Assembly (NCBI GenBank): GCA_004193555.1
Contig: RPGP01000001.1
Coordinates: 1,104,790 to 1,168,789 of the forward strand
Direction of reading: 5' to 3'
Source of the DNA: Desulfobacteraceae bacterium Eth-SRB1
GTDB lineage: Bacteria; Desulfobacterota; Desulfobacteria; Desulfobacterales; ETH-SRB1
DNA length: 64,000 nucleotides
The notes below the pieces were generated by a model. That model was not told the DNA's origin, did not search any database, and was given only the letters and a program-made list of their open reading frames with translations. Both the position numbers and the translations under genes were made by a program. This document shows positions 46,602 through 55,345 of the stretch, in pieces; position 1 is the stretch's first letter; every line of letters starts with the position of its first letter.

Positions 46602-47767
46602 TCAAAATTGAAAAATCCGACAGATTAAATTCACTGCCGCCTTACCTGTTCAAGGAAATAGACAGGCAGAAGGAAGAGGTTAAAAAGCAGGGCGTTGATA
46701 TTATTGATCTTGGAGTAGGCGATCCTGACATGCCTACACCACAGCATATAATTGACGCATTAAAACAGGCCGCGTCAGATCCGGCAAATCATAGATATCC
46801 TTCTTATTCGGGAATGGAGGATTTTAATGGAGCTGTGGCCCGGTGGTACAAACGCAGATTCAATGTTGATCTTGATCCTTTAAACGAGGTTGTAACCCTG
46901 ATAGGCTCCAAGGAAGGAATAGCTCATATCCCCCTTGCCTTTATCAATCCAGGGGATATGGCGCTTGTATCAAGTCCGGGATATCCGGTCTATGATATTG
47001 GTGTAAAATTTGCCGGCGGCGAGACATATTTTATGAATTTGTTTAAGGAAAATAATTTCCTTCCTGATCTTGGCGCCATACCTGATGAAATAGCCGGCAA
47101 GGCAAAAATGATGTTCATTAACTATCCCAACAATCCGACATCAGCCGTTGCAACTGAAGGTTTTTTCCAAGAAGTAGTCTCGTTTGCGAAATCGCACAAT
47201 ATTATTATCTGTCATGACGCGGCTTACACAGAAATGGCTTTTGACGGATACAGCCCAATAAGTTTTCTTGAAACCAAAGACGCAAAGACGGTTGGAATAG
47301 AGTTCCATTCCCTTTCAAAAACATATAATATGACGGGCTGGCGTATAGGATTTGCGGTTGGCAGGGCAGAGGTTATTCAGGCCCTTGGCCAGGTAAAAAG
47401 TAATATCGATTCCGGAGCTTTTCAGGCAATACAGATTGCCGGAATAACCGCTCTCGAAGGGGATCAGACCTGTGTAAAAGCCATGAACAGGGAATATGCT
47501 GAGCGTCTCGATATCCTTGCCAAAGGACTTTCCGGGCTTGGGCTTTCATTTGAAAAGCCAAAGGCGACATTCTATGTCTGGATTGAAACCCCGGCAGGAT
47601 ATACTTCATCAGAATTTGCCACACACCTGTTAACAAAGGCAGGTATTGTAGTAACGCCAGGCAATGGATTCGGCGCGGCAGGTGAGGGTTATGTTAGAAT
47701 GGCTTTAACAGTCGGGAAGGAAAGGCTGAAAGAGGTTATTGAAAGGATCCGTTCCACCGGTTTTTAA
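46598..47767 (+). CDS. dapL: LL-diaminopimelate aminotransferase
   Basis: Makes LL-diaminopimelate directly from tetrahydrodipicolinate, bypassing succinylase/acetylase routes. Start ATG 46598 ([18 protein letters not shown]) overlaps the dapF TGA by four bases; 389 aa. Class I aminotransferase motifs are [22 protein letters not shown] and the PLP lysine in [15 protein letters not shown] (about residue 232). Together with dapF and lysA it completes lysine synthesis from tetrahydrodipicolinate. Confidence 0.92.
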   Translation: MIKIEKSDRLNSLPPYLFKEIDRQKEEVKKQGVDIIDLGVGDPDMPTPQHIIDALKQAASDPANHRYPSYSGMEDFNGAVARWYKRRFNVDLDPLNEVVTLIGSKEGIAHIPLAFINPGDMALVSSPGYPVYDIGVKFAGGETYFMNLFKENNFLPDLGAIPDEIAGKAKMMFINYPNNPTSAVATEGFFQEVVSFAKSHNIIICHDAAYTEMAFDGYSPISFLETKDAKTVGIEFHSLSKTYNMTGWRIGFAVGRAEVIQALGQVKSNIDSGAFQAIQIAGITALEGDQTCVKAMNREYAERLDILAKGLSGLGLSFEKPKATFYVWIETPAGYTSSEFATHLLTKAGIVVTPGNGFGAAGEGYVRMALTVGKERLKEVIERIRSTGF

Positions 47768-47768
47768 A

Positions 47769-48278
47769 GTGGTTGAGTCTCATATTTCATATATTTCTGC
47801 GGGTTCCAACATAGGGAACAGACTTGAGAACTGTCAAAACGGCATAACTGCTCTGACCAAAACCGGAATATCAACCTTAAAGGAAAAATCACCATTTTAT
47901 ATAACCGAGCCGGTTGACTACAAAGACCAGGATTGGTTTGTTAACGCTGTTATAAAGATTGAGACCATGCTTGATCCTTTTCAGCTTTTAAGCAGGCTTA
48001 AGTCAATCCAACAAGACGCGGGAAGAATTAACGATTCAATAAGATTTGGACCGAGGATTCTTGATCTTGATATAATTATGTATGATGATATAATAACAAA
48101 TTTATCTGAACTTATAATCCCGCATCCAAAGATGCACAAAAGACGCTTTGTATTAAAACCTTTTTGTGATATAGATCCAACGATTGTGCATCCTGTTTTA
48201 AAAATGGATATGCAATCTTTATTAGATAACCTCGACAATAAAGGGCAAAGGCTGATTCAATATAAATGCGACTATTAA
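47769..48278 (+). CDS. folK: HPPK, 2-amino-4-hydroxy-6-hydroxymethyldihydropteridine pyrophosphokinase
   Basis: Folate pathway pyrophosphokinase. The coding frame is open from 47739, but GTG 47769, one base past the dapL stop, gives the family-like start VVESHISYISAGSNIGNR; about 169 aa. Motifs FGPRILDLDIIMYDD (metal-binding Asp pair) and IPHPKMHKRRFVLKPFCDI are clear. It overlaps the next small gene by 13 bases. Confidence 0.9.
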   Translation: MVESHISYISAGSNIGNRLENCQNGITALTKTGISTLKEKSPFYITEPVDYKDQDWFVNAVIKIETMLDPFQLLSRLKSIQQDAGRINDSIRFGPRILDLDIIMYDDIITNLSELIIPHPKMHKRRFVLKPFCDIDPTIVHPVLKMDMQSLLDNLDNKGQRLIQYKCDY

Positions 48279-48529
48279 TATTATTAGCGGTTATATATTT
48301 GGGTTACAGGGCGCTGAAGTCCTGGATGCTTCCAAACCAGCCGTTGCAAAAACCTGTTTCAGGTAAAGCTGCCAATAAAATTGACGATGAGATGATCAAG
48401 GATCCTTATTGCAACGTATATTTTCCAAAGAGAAATGGTGTACATCTGAAAATTGATGGAAATGATCTGTATTTTTGCAGCACAGAATGCAGGGACAAAT
48501 TTATTGCATCACGTTCGGACTTAAATTGA
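48266..48529 (+). CDS. small membrane-anchored YHS/TRASH-like protein
   Basis: An 87-aa protein with an N-terminal membrane segment (residues 2-20) and a C-terminal cysteine motif: DPYCNVYFPK, then GNDLYFCSTECRDKF. This pattern (C...YFCS.EC...F) is the metal-binding YHS/TRASH type found in PP0621-like proteins. It may sense or bind a metal at the membrane. Translationally coupled to folK. Confidence 0.8.
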   Translation: MRLLILLAVIYLGYRALKSWMLPNQPLQKPVSGKAANKIDDEMIKDPYCNVYFPKRNGVHLKIDGNDLYFCSTECRDKFIASRSDLN

Positions 48530-48576
48530 GCGATTTTTGAATATAATAAAAAAGTTTTCCAGGAGGATATTGATAA

Positions 48577-49224
48577 ATGAAATTTTTCATAGACACAGCT
48601 AATATTGACGAAATAAAGGAAGCCCACAGCATGGGAATGGTTGACGGCGTTACAACCAATCCCAGCCTTATCGCGAAAGAAGGGCGTGATTTTGAAGAGA
48701 TAATCAAAGAAATTTGTGAAATAGTGGACGGGCCAATAAGCGCCGAAGTTATCAGCCTTGATACCGAAGGCATGGTCAAAGAGGCGCGTCATCTGGCAGC
48801 TATCAATGATAATATTGTCGTAAAGATACCCATGACAATTGACGGCATAAAGGCAACACGCAAACTTTCCATCGAAGGGATTAAAACAAATGTGACCCTT
48901 GTATTTTCACCCCTTCAAGCCCTTATGGCAGCTAAGGCCGGAGCTACATATGTTAGCCCGTTTATAGGACGCCTTGATGACCTGGCTAATGAAGGCATGC
49001 TTCTTATTGAACAACTCGTTGATATCTATAGCAATTATGCATTTGATACAGAAATCATTGTGGCAAGCATACGTAACCCTGTTCATGTCCTTGATGCGGC
49101 CCTGATCGGAGCGGACATCGCTACTATACCCTTTAATGTGCTTGCAAAATTTGCAGCTCATCCCATGACCGATAAAGGCCTGAAAGCATTTCTTGACGAC
49201 TGGGAAAGGACAAAGAAGAAGTAG
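48577..49224 (+). CDS. transaldolase / fructose-6-phosphate aldolase (type 3)
   Basis: A 215-aa single-domain TIM barrel of the TalC/FSA subgroup. The N terminus is [20 protein letters not shown], with [14 protein letters not shown] and the Schiff-base lysine in [14 protein letters not shown] (about residue 86), and FIGRLDD. Members transfer dihydroxyacetone units in the pentose phosphate pathway. A very strong ribosome-binding site (CCAGGAGG) suggests high expression. Confidence 0.93.
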   Translation: MKFFIDTANIDEIKEAHSMGMVDGVTTNPSLIAKEGRDFEEIIKEICEIVDGPISAEVISLDTEGMVKEARHLAAINDNIVVKIPMTIDGIKATRKLSIEGIKTNVTLVFSPLQALMAAKAGATYVSPFIGRLDDLANEGMLLIEQLVDIYSNYAFDTEIIVASIRNPVHVLDAALIGADIATIPFNVLAKFAAHPMTDKGLKAFLDDWERTKKK

Positions 49225-49237
49225 TTTCATTAATATA

Positions 49238-49804
49238 ATGTTCACTAAAGACAAAATAAAAAATTTGTTGAGTCATCCCAACATGTTGACTCTATACCGT
49301 ATAGCAGCAATACCGGGCATTGTTCTGTTGTTGATGTTCCCAAACAGGTTTTGCACATTTATTGCGGCGCTACTGTTCAGCGCGGCCGCGATTACCGATT
49401 ATCTCGATGGTTATTTTGCGAGACGCCGGGGGCTTGTATCCGATTTTGGAATGATCATGGATCCGGTTGCCGACAAGCTTTTAGTTTCTTCTGCTTTTAT
49501 TATGCTGGCTTCTCATGGCTGGGTGCCTGCATGGATGGTTTGCATCATAATAGGCAGGGAGCTTGCTGTTACAGGCCTGCGTAATTTTGTTGTCGAAAAC
49601 AGAGATGAGATCGCCTCTTCAACCCTTGGAAAATACAAAACAGGGTTTCAGATTGCAGCTATAATTCCCTTATTATTTCATTATCCATATTTTGGCATCA
49701 ATTTTCATGTAATCGGAACCGTATTTTTATGGGGAGCCCTTGTGTTGACAGTCTGGTCTGGTGTGGATTATTTTATAAAGTTCAAAAGGCTGCTTAAGAT
49801 ATAA
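49238..49804 (+). CDS. pgsA: CDP-diacylglycerol-glycerol-3-phosphate 3-phosphatidyltransferase
   Basis: Phosphatidylglycerol-phosphate synthase, an inner-membrane CDP-alcohol phosphatidyltransferase. ATG 49238 (MFTKDKIKNLLSHPNMLTLYR) is preferred over an upstream frame extension into the transaldolase. About 188 aa, 4-6 membrane segments. The signature DYLDGYFARRRGLVSDFGMI, then MDPVADK matches D-x2-DG-x2-AR-x8-G-x3-D-x3-D. Confidence 0.93.
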   Translation: MFTKDKIKNLLSHPNMLTLYRIAAIPGIVLLLMFPNRFCTFIAALLFSAAAITDYLDGYFARRRGLVSDFGMIMDPVADKLLVSSAFIMLASHGWVPAWMVCIIIGRELAVTGLRNFVVENRDEIASSTLGKYKTGFQIAAIIPLLFHYPYFGINFHVIGTVFLWGALVLTVWSGVDYFIKFKRLLKI

Positions 49805-49829
49805 TGTGATAGTAGGGATGAGTAAAAAG

Positions 49830-50005
49830 TGCCTAAAGTTGTTGTACGCCTTCGGCGTGTTAGAGATTTTCAGGGCTTGGTTATAAGTTCAGATAGAAAG
49901 AAAGTGAGTAAAGTTGTATGGTGAAAAAAAAATAAAATTGGCAGCGCCGAAGGCGCATCCCTTAACTTTAGGCACTTTAATATACTTTAGCTCACTTTAG
50001 GCACT
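49830..50005. repeat. TAAAGTGCC-array element, copy 7
   Basis: Left array AAAGTGCCTAAAGTTGTTGT, right array TTTAGGCACTTTAATATAC... . The interior (GTACGCCTTCGGCGTGTTAG..., GGCAGCGCCGAAGGCGCATC) matches copy 3 over most of its length. Confidence 0.85.
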
Positions 50006-50096
50006 TATATCCGCACCGAAGGTGCGCTACTTGATTTTTATATTGACAGAATCAAAATTTATATTTTAAAATTATAATTTTTACAAAGGTCTCTGA

Positions 50097-50171
50097 GCGG
50101 GAATAACTCAGTGGTAGAGTGCGACCTTGCCAAGGTCGAAGTCGCGGGTTCAAATCCCGTTTCCCGCTCCA
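50097..50171 (+). tRNA. tRNA-Gly (anticodon GCC)
   Basis: Full cloverleaf: acceptor GCGGGAA/TTCCCGC, D arm ACTC...GAGT, anticodon stem CGACC/GGTCG with loop TTGCCAA, T arm GCGGG-TTCAAAT-CCCGT, and an encoded CCA end. Confidence 0.97.
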
Positions 50172-50192
50172 TTTCTTGATCCATTTTTTTTG

Positions 50193-50267
50193 GGCGGCAT
50201 AGCCAAGTGGTAAGGCAGCGGTCTGCAAAACCGCTATTCACCAGTTCGAATCTGGTTGCCGCCTCCA
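50193..50267 (+). tRNA. tRNA-Cys (anticodon GCA)
   Basis: Full cloverleaf: acceptor GGCGGCA/TGCCGCC, anticodon stem GCGGT/ACCGC with loop CTGCAAA, T arm CCAG-TTCGAAT-CTGG, encoded CCA. It lies 21 bases after tRNA-Gly and is probably co-transcribed. Confidence 0.97.
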
Positions 50268-50379
50268 CATAATTTTCAGAGCTCTCCAATCAGCCACCAT
50301 AGAAAAAACATATCCTGAATATCCCGTCAAAAAAATAAATCCTATAATTACAGCGGGTTACTTTTTTAAAATCTTCGTT

Positions 50380-50478
50380 ATGGCGCTACTTTTGTTCATC
50401 CTGTTTATAATTGTCTTGATCGTTCTGCCAGGGAGAAGGAATAACCCTAAAGCATGGCATCCAATCGGAGACAGGTAA
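50380..50478 (+). CDS. possible single-pass membrane peptide
   Basis: A 32-codon ORF (MALLLFILFIIVLIVLPGRR, then NNPKAWHPIGDR). The frame is open further upstream without an ATG, so a longer product with an unusual start is possible. No clear ribosome-binding site. Could be the end of a decayed gene. Confidence 0.3.
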   Translation: MALLLFILFIIVLIVLPGRRNNPKAWHPIGDR

Positions 50479-50604
50479 AATGCCAAAGTCGATTAAACCC
50501 TATAAATAATAGCATCAAAATACCTGCTACCATGAAATAATGGCCCAGCCTGGGTCTTCTGCCGGGTCTCTAATAGGCGCAGTTAAAAAATTCTTTAAGC
50601 TTAA

Positions 50605-50775
50605 CTAAATCAAAAAATTTGATCGCCGCCAAAAGGCTGCCAGATGGGCTAAGCTACTCATCACAGGTCTCATATTTCGTTGAGGCATTGAGTGTTTCCC
50701 GGCCTTTGCGCTATTCGCTGTAAAACCTTTACTGGAATGCTTTTTTCTGTTATTCTTTTTCTGTTGTTTTACCAT
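50605..50775 (-). CDS. possible small basic protein
   Basis: A 56-aa ORF beginning MVKQQKKNNRKKHSSKGF and ending RRSNFLI, very rich in Lys/Arg/Asn, preceded at ideal spacing by CAGGAGGTG. An AT-rich TTATATAAAGG promoter-like stretch lies upstream. Highly basic proteins of this size often bind nucleic acid. No family recognised. Apart from this and the peptide at 50380, the 630-base region 50268-50895 shows nothing. Confidence 0.45.
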   Translation of the reverse strand: MVKQQKKNNRKKHSSKGFTANSAKAGKHSMPQRNMRPVMSSLAHLAAFWRRSNFLI

Positions 50776-50895
50776 CCGGGCACCTCCTGTTTTATATTTT
50801 GGTTTTTGGCCAAGCCTTTATATAACAGGAAATCCAGATGGTTTTCTACTTTTTAATTAATTACGCGCAAAATTCAGGCTATAACCTATAAAAAA

Positions 50896-51942
50896 ATGGC
50901 AATAAAACCAATACAACTAAAAAATATCAAGCGGCTCCTTATCCGTTCCACCAACTGGATCGGCGATGCTGTCATGACCACTCCTGCGGTTCGGGCTATA
51001 CGAAAGAACTTTCCCGACGCTGAAATCAGTATTCTGGCAAAGCCCTGGGTTGCTCCTGTGTTTGAGAATAGTCCTTATGTTGATCATGTTTTAATTTATG
51101 ATGATGCGGACAGACACATGGGCGTAGCGGGAAAGCTGAGACTTGCAAGTGAACTGAGGGGATATCGTTTTGATGCGGCAATCCTGCTGCAAAACGCCAT
51201 TGAAGCTGCTCTTATTGCATTTTTTTCAGGCATTCCGTGCAGAATCGGGTACAATACAGATGCCAGGGGGTTTTTGCTGACCCATTCTGTTCCGTGTACG
51301 CCTCAGATAAAGAAGATGCATCAGACCGGATATTACCTCGGCATTCTCCAGGGAACAGGTCTAAAGGCAGACGGCCTTGGTTTGGATCTTGTTGTAGATA
51401 AGAAATATCAAAAGCGCGCTGCGGAAATTTTGGAGGAACATGGCATATCAAAGACAGACAGGTTGGCCGGAATCAATCCAAGCGCCACTTTTGGTCCGGC
51501 TAAACAGTGGTTTCCAGAGCGTTATGCTGCTTTATCCGATAAAATACATGAAGTTTTTGGAGCCCGCATACTTCTTTTTGGAGGCCCGGGAGACAGGGAT
51601 CTGGGTATAAGAATTTCACAGAACATGCGCAATCCTAACATTGACCTTTGCGGGAAAACCAGTCTTGAAGAGGCAATAGCCTTGATAAATATGTGCAATC
51701 TCTTTATTACAAACGATTCAGGCTTGATGCATGTTGCTGCGGCTCTTGATATTCCGTTGATAGCCATATTCGGATCCACAAATCCTTTTACAACAGGACC
51801 AAAAGGCTCAAACAGCAAAATTGTGCGCGTTCCAATCGAATGCAGTCCATGCCTGAAACCCAAATGCCCCAAAGGCCATTTAAAATGCATGAACCGGATT
51901 GATGTTGATATGGTTTTTGATGTTGTAAAGGAAATTTTGTGA
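50896..51942 (+). CDS. waaF: ADP-heptose:LPS heptosyltransferase II
   Basis: Adds the second heptose of the LPS inner core. 348-aa GT-B family 9 enzyme with RSTNWIGDAVMTTPAVRAIR at the N terminus, IGYNTDARGFLLTHSV, GGPGDRDLG and the C-terminal donor site TNDSGLMHVAAALDIPLIAIFGSTNP. The Cys cluster ECSPCLKPKCPKGHLKCM near the end is a common feature in this group. It overlaps waaC by four bases. Implies an LPS outer membrane with heptose core. Confidence 0.93.
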   Translation: MAIKPIQLKNIKRLLIRSTNWIGDAVMTTPAVRAIRKNFPDAEISILAKPWVAPVFENSPYVDHVLIYDDADRHMGVAGKLRLASELRGYRFDAAILLQNAIEAALIAFFSGIPCRIGYNTDARGFLLTHSVPCTPQIKKMHQTGYYLGILQGTGLKADGLGLDLVVDKKYQKRAAEILEEHGISKTDRLAGINPSATFGPAKQWFPERYAALSDKIHEVFGARILLFGGPGDRDLGIRISQNMRNPNIDLCGKTSLEEAIALINMCNLFITNDSGLMHVAAALDIPLIAIFGSTNPFTTGPKGSNSKIVRVPIECSPCLKPKCPKGHLKCMNRIDVDMVFDVVKEIL

Positions 51943-52982
51943 ACATTTTAATTGTAAAGTTGAGCGCAATCGGAGATGTGATTCATACTCTTCCCGTTCT
52001 GAATGCTGTCAGAAAACAGTATCCGGATGCTCATATCACATGGCTTGTAGAGGAGGCTGCATCCAGTCTTATCGAAGGTCATACAGCCTTAAACCGTGTT
52101 CTTGTTTCAAAAAGAAAGAGCTGGATAAAGGGTATTGCCGGTCATTCATATCTCGATAACATTAGAGAAGCATGCTCTTTTATAAAGGAGTTGCGTGACA
52201 CGAAATATGACATAATACTCGATTTTCAGGCCCTGCTTAAAAGCGGTATTTTAATTGGACTGGCAAAAGGAAAACGGAAAATCGGTTTTGACAAAGGCAT
52301 GGACCACCAGGAGCACAGTTATATTTTTTTAAACGAGCGTGTCCCGCCGGTAGATATGGAAACTCATGCGCTGACAAGAGGGATGATGCTCCTTAAAGCA
52401 ATCGGGATCAGCTCTAATCATATTGAATACAATATTTATATTTCTGATCAGGATCGCAAAAAAGCAGACGATCTTCTGCGTCAGAATGAAGAAAAAGAAT
52501 ACAAGCTGCTTGCGGCAATAAATCCTGTTGCAAAATGGGAGACAAAGCTCTGGGATAACGCAAAATTTGCAAAACTGGCGGACAGCCTTATTGAGCAATA
52601 CAATGCGAGGCTGTTTTTTACAGGAAGCGCGGAAGATCGAGAGTTGATACTTGATATTATTTCAAGGATGAAATGCAAAGCTTATAACCTTGCCGGAATG
52701 ACAAGCCTGAAGACACTAACAGCAGTTTATAAGGAAACAGATTTTGTTGTTTCAACAGATACCGGTCCAATGCATCTCGCTGCAGCGGTCGGAACACCGG
52801 TTGTGGCTCTTTTCGGGCCGACAGCTCCGTGGAGAACAGGCCCATTTGGCGCAGGCCATCAGATTATAAGAGCAGGCCTTGAATGCAGCCCTTGCTTTAA
52901 GCGGCAGTGCAAGACAATTGACTGCATGAAACAGATTTCCGTAAAGCAGGTTTTGAACGGAGTAGCGCAACTTGGTATCTAA
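51939..52982 (+). CDS. waaC: LPS heptosyltransferase I
   Basis: Adds the first heptose to Kdo. 347-aa GT-B family 9 enzyme: GTG start, MNILIVKLSAIGDVIHTLPV, HITWLVEEAA and the donor-site STDTGPMHLAAAVGTPVVALFGPTAPWRTGPFG. A second Cys-rich end (ECSPCFKRQCKTIDCM) mirrors that of waaF. Translationally coupled to waaF. Confidence 0.93.
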   Translation: MNILIVKLSAIGDVIHTLPVLNAVRKQYPDAHITWLVEEAASSLIEGHTALNRVLVSKRKSWIKGIAGHSYLDNIREACSFIKELRDTKYDIILDFQALLKSGILIGLAKGKRKIGFDKGMDHQEHSYIFLNERVPPVDMETHALTRGMMLLKAIGISSNHIEYNIYISDQDRKKADDLLRQNEEKEYKLLAAINPVAKWETKLWDNAKFAKLADSLIEQYNARLFFTGSAEDRELILDIISRMKCKAYNLAGMTSLKTLTAVYKETDFVVSTDTGPMHLAAAVGTPVVALFGPTAPWRTGPFGAGHQIIRAGLECSPCFKRQCKTIDCMKQISVKQVLNGVAQLGI

Positions 52983-53021
52983 TTTTTTTACCACGGAGAG
53001 CACAGAAAAAAGAAGTAAAGA

Positions 53022-53303
53022 ATCCTGGCCCAGAGGACCAGGCTTTGGCTAACCCCGGAGGGGATTTGCTTTGTTGGCAGTTCATTGATTTATCGAAATC
53101 CCAAATATCAAATTGCAAATTACAAACAATTTCCAATAACCGAAATTCAAAAATCCAAATCATGACTCGCCCTGAAAAGTTTTGGTCATTGAATATTGTA
53201 ATTTGAGATTTATTTGAGATTTGGCGCTTGGAATTTGTAATTTTAGACACAAAAATCCAAGGCAAAGCCATCTATCTCTAACCTGGCCCAAAGGACCAGG
53301 TTT
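53022..53303. repeat. GACCAGG-hairpin composite element
   Basis: AATCCTGGCCCAGAGGACCAGG at about 53022-53043 and AACCTGGCCCAAAGGACCAGG at about 53280-53300 bound the waaC-galE spacer. Inside is AT-rich text with several AAATTCCAAA-type words and no gene. The left end (with CCCCGGAGGGG) is the inverse of the right end at about 15880-15923. A CACAGA motif (TTACCACGGAGAGCACAGA) precedes it at 52989. Confidence 0.65.
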
Positions 53304-53332
53304 TTCAGGATATAATAAAAAGGATAAATGCT

Positions 53333-54309
53333 ATGATATTACTTATAACAGGGGGAGCCGGGTATATCGGTTCTGTTTGCGTTGAAGAACTTTTGCTTCA
53401 GGGGCATAAGGTAATAGTAATCGATAATTTACAGGAAGGTCACAGGGAAGCGGTGTCTCCTGAGGCTGTTTTTTATGAAGGGGATTTTGGTGATCGATCG
53501 TTACTGAAGAAGATTTTTCAGAAACACTCCATTGATGGTGTAATGCACTTTGCGGCAGATACCAGGGTGGAATCTTCCATGACCGATCCGAGCCAGTTTT
53601 TCAATAATAATGTGGTAAATAGTATCGTGCTTCTTGATGCCATGCGCGAGGCTGACTGCAATCGCATGATTTTTTCTTCCAGCGCCGCCACTTTTGGTGA
53701 ACCGCAGTATAATCCGATTGATGAGAAACATCCTCAAACGCCGGTTAATCCTTACGGAGAATCCAAGCTGATGTTTGAAAAGATTTTAGATTGGTACCAT
53801 AAGGCTTACGGGCTCAAATTCAATGCTTTGCGATACTTTAATGCAGCAGGCGCCGGCAAGCGACTCGGCGACGCGAAACGCACAGTTACACTGCTTATTC
53901 CGGTAACTATTCAGGTTCTGCTTGGACAGCGTGAAAACTGTATATATTCGGCAATGACTACGAGACAAAAGACGGTGCCTGTGTCAGGGATTATATACAT
54001 GTGTCGGACCTGGTTCAGGCTCATATTCATGTGCTGGAAAATCTAAACAAACATCCTGACGGCAAGTACAACCTCGGCAATGGACAGGGGTTTTCGAACC
54101 TGGAAGTGGTCAAAACTGTGGAACTTGTGAGCGGCAGAAAAGTTCCTTTTGAATTTGCCCCGCGCAGGCCCGGAGATCCGGCAGTTCTTATAGCTTCTTC
54201 TGATTTGGCCAAACAGGAGCTGAACTGGAAACCGAAATACGCAAAACTGGAACAAATTGTTGGTTCAGCCTGGGAATGGCATAGAAAGCATCCAAACGGA
54301 TATAAATAA
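53333..54309 (+). pseudogene. galE: UDP-glucose 4-epimerase, frameshifted
   Basis: Extended short-chain dehydrogenase. The N-terminal frame has GGAGYIGS (NAD loop), SSSAATFGEP and the YxxxK pair in NPYGESKLM. Near 53941-53949 (TATATATTC) the frame breaks; the family block FGNDYETKDGACVRDYIHVS continues one base out of register to a normal end at 54309 (PNGYK). The span of 977 bases is one short of a codon multiple, so a single missing base explains it and the restored protein (about 325 aa) has family length. Real mutation or sequencing error cannot be separated here. Confidence 0.88.
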
Positions 54310-54382
54310 GACCTTGGCTCTGTGCGTCATTCCCGCTAAAGTCGGGCATCCCATGTCCGTAGTTTTGTTAACCAAAAACATC

Positions 54383-54407
54383 TTGACCTATAACGTTATA
54401 TGTTATA
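54383..54407 (+). promoter_or_regulatory. probable higBA promoter/operator
   Basis: TTGACC (-35-like, 54383-54388) abuts an inverted repeat TATAAC-GTTATAT-GTTATA (54389-54407) just upstream of higB. Antitoxin HigA usually represses through such a palindrome. Confidence 0.5.
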
Positions 54408-54421
54408 GCGATGGTATTACA

Positions 54422-54703
54422 ATGATAGAGAGTTTCAAATGTAAAGAAACGGAAAAGATTTTTGCCCGTCAGTTTTCGAGAAAACTACCGACAAATATCC
54501 AAAAAATTGCATTTCGGAAACTCAGGATGTTGAATCGGAGCTCAACGATTCAAGATTTAAGAGTTCCTCCTGCAAACCGGTTTGAAGCTCTATCTGGAAA
54601 AAGAAAAGGACAGCACAGTATTCGTATTAATGATCAATGGCGGATCTGTTTTAAATGGCAAGATGGAAATGTATACAATGTTGAGATTGTTGATTATCAT
54701 TGA
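54422..54703 (+). CDS. higB: HigB-family mRNA interferase toxin
   Basis: A 93-aa RelE-fold toxin from ATG 54422 (MIESFKCKETEKIFARQFSR); the frame open upstream is fortuitous. Key features are LRVPPANRFEALSGKRKGQH, then SIRINDQWRICFKW and VEIVDYH, the standard HigB core. It cleaves translated mRNA at the ribosome. Toxin-first gene order with higA seven bases downstream is characteristic. Confidence 0.93.
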   Translation: MIESFKCKETEKIFARQFSRKLPTNIQKIAFRKLRMLNRSSTIQDLRVPPANRFEALSGKRKGQHSIRINDQWRICFKWQDGNVYNVEIVDYH

Positions 54704-54709
54704 GGTAAT

Positions 54710-55009
54710 ATGATGAGAAAAATACCAGTGGTACATCCCGGCGAGATTATGTTTGAGGAATTCCTTAAACCGATGAACATCAGTCAGAATCAACTTGGTA
54801 GAGACCTTGGCGTCTCTCCTCGCAGAATCAACGAGATCGTTCATGGGAAAAGAAGCATCACGGCAGACACAGCTCTTCGCCTCGGTGTCTACTTCGGCAA
54901 TTCCCCTTCGTTCTGGCTTGGCCTGCAGATGGACTATGAACTCGATATCGCCGAGGATACTCTCTCTAAAAAAATTCATAAGGAAGTCCGCCAATTGGCT
55001 GTTGCCTGA
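54710..55009 (+). CDS. higA: HigA-family antitoxin
   Basis: A 99-aa Xre helix-turn-helix protein. HPGEIMFEEFLKPMNISQNQ starts the domain, with LGRDLGVSPRRINEIVHGKR as HTH and FGNSPSFWLGLQMDYEL as the HigA-specific end. It neutralises HigB and probably represses the operon. Confidence 0.93.
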   Translation: MMRKIPVVHPGEIMFEEFLKPMNISQNQLGRDLGVSPRRINEIVHGKRSITADTALRLGVYFGNSPSFWLGLQMDYELDIAEDTLSKKIHKEVRQLAVA

Positions 55010-55345
55010 GAGCTTGCGGACAATCGGACTTTTTTACCACAGAGACCACGAAGAACACAGAGGGAAAGAAATAATTTATAAACCAAGCACGACAAATAAT
55101 GCTGTTTGATTAAGCTTTCTTATACTGCATTTGCTGGTGGTTTTTTCGCTAATTCCCTCTCCCCTTGGTGGGAGAGGGTTATCGCTAAATCCCTCTTCCC
55201 TGTGTGGGAGAGGGGTAGGGTGAGGGGGATATAAAAGGGGTAATTCATTTTCCGTGCATTGTTTCGTGCTTTCGTACTTTCGTGTTTTCGTGATTAATTC
55301 AAAATTTAGAATTCAAAATTTAAAATTATTCAGTCAGGATCTCGC
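55010..55345. other. repeat-rich spacer
   Basis: No gene. It contains a CACAGAG unit (TTACCACAGAGACCACGAAG, about 55036), two inverted/direct copies of a CCCTCTCCC...GGGAGAGGG hairpin (about 55150-55225) and a run of TTTCGTGCTTTCG words before the next gene. Confidence 0.6.

Noticed and set aside
50059-50289. 76-aa minus-strand ORF containing ETGFEPATSTLARSHSTTE-type text
   Set aside because: It is the antisense of the two tRNA genes, a well-known false protein produced by translating tRNA complements.
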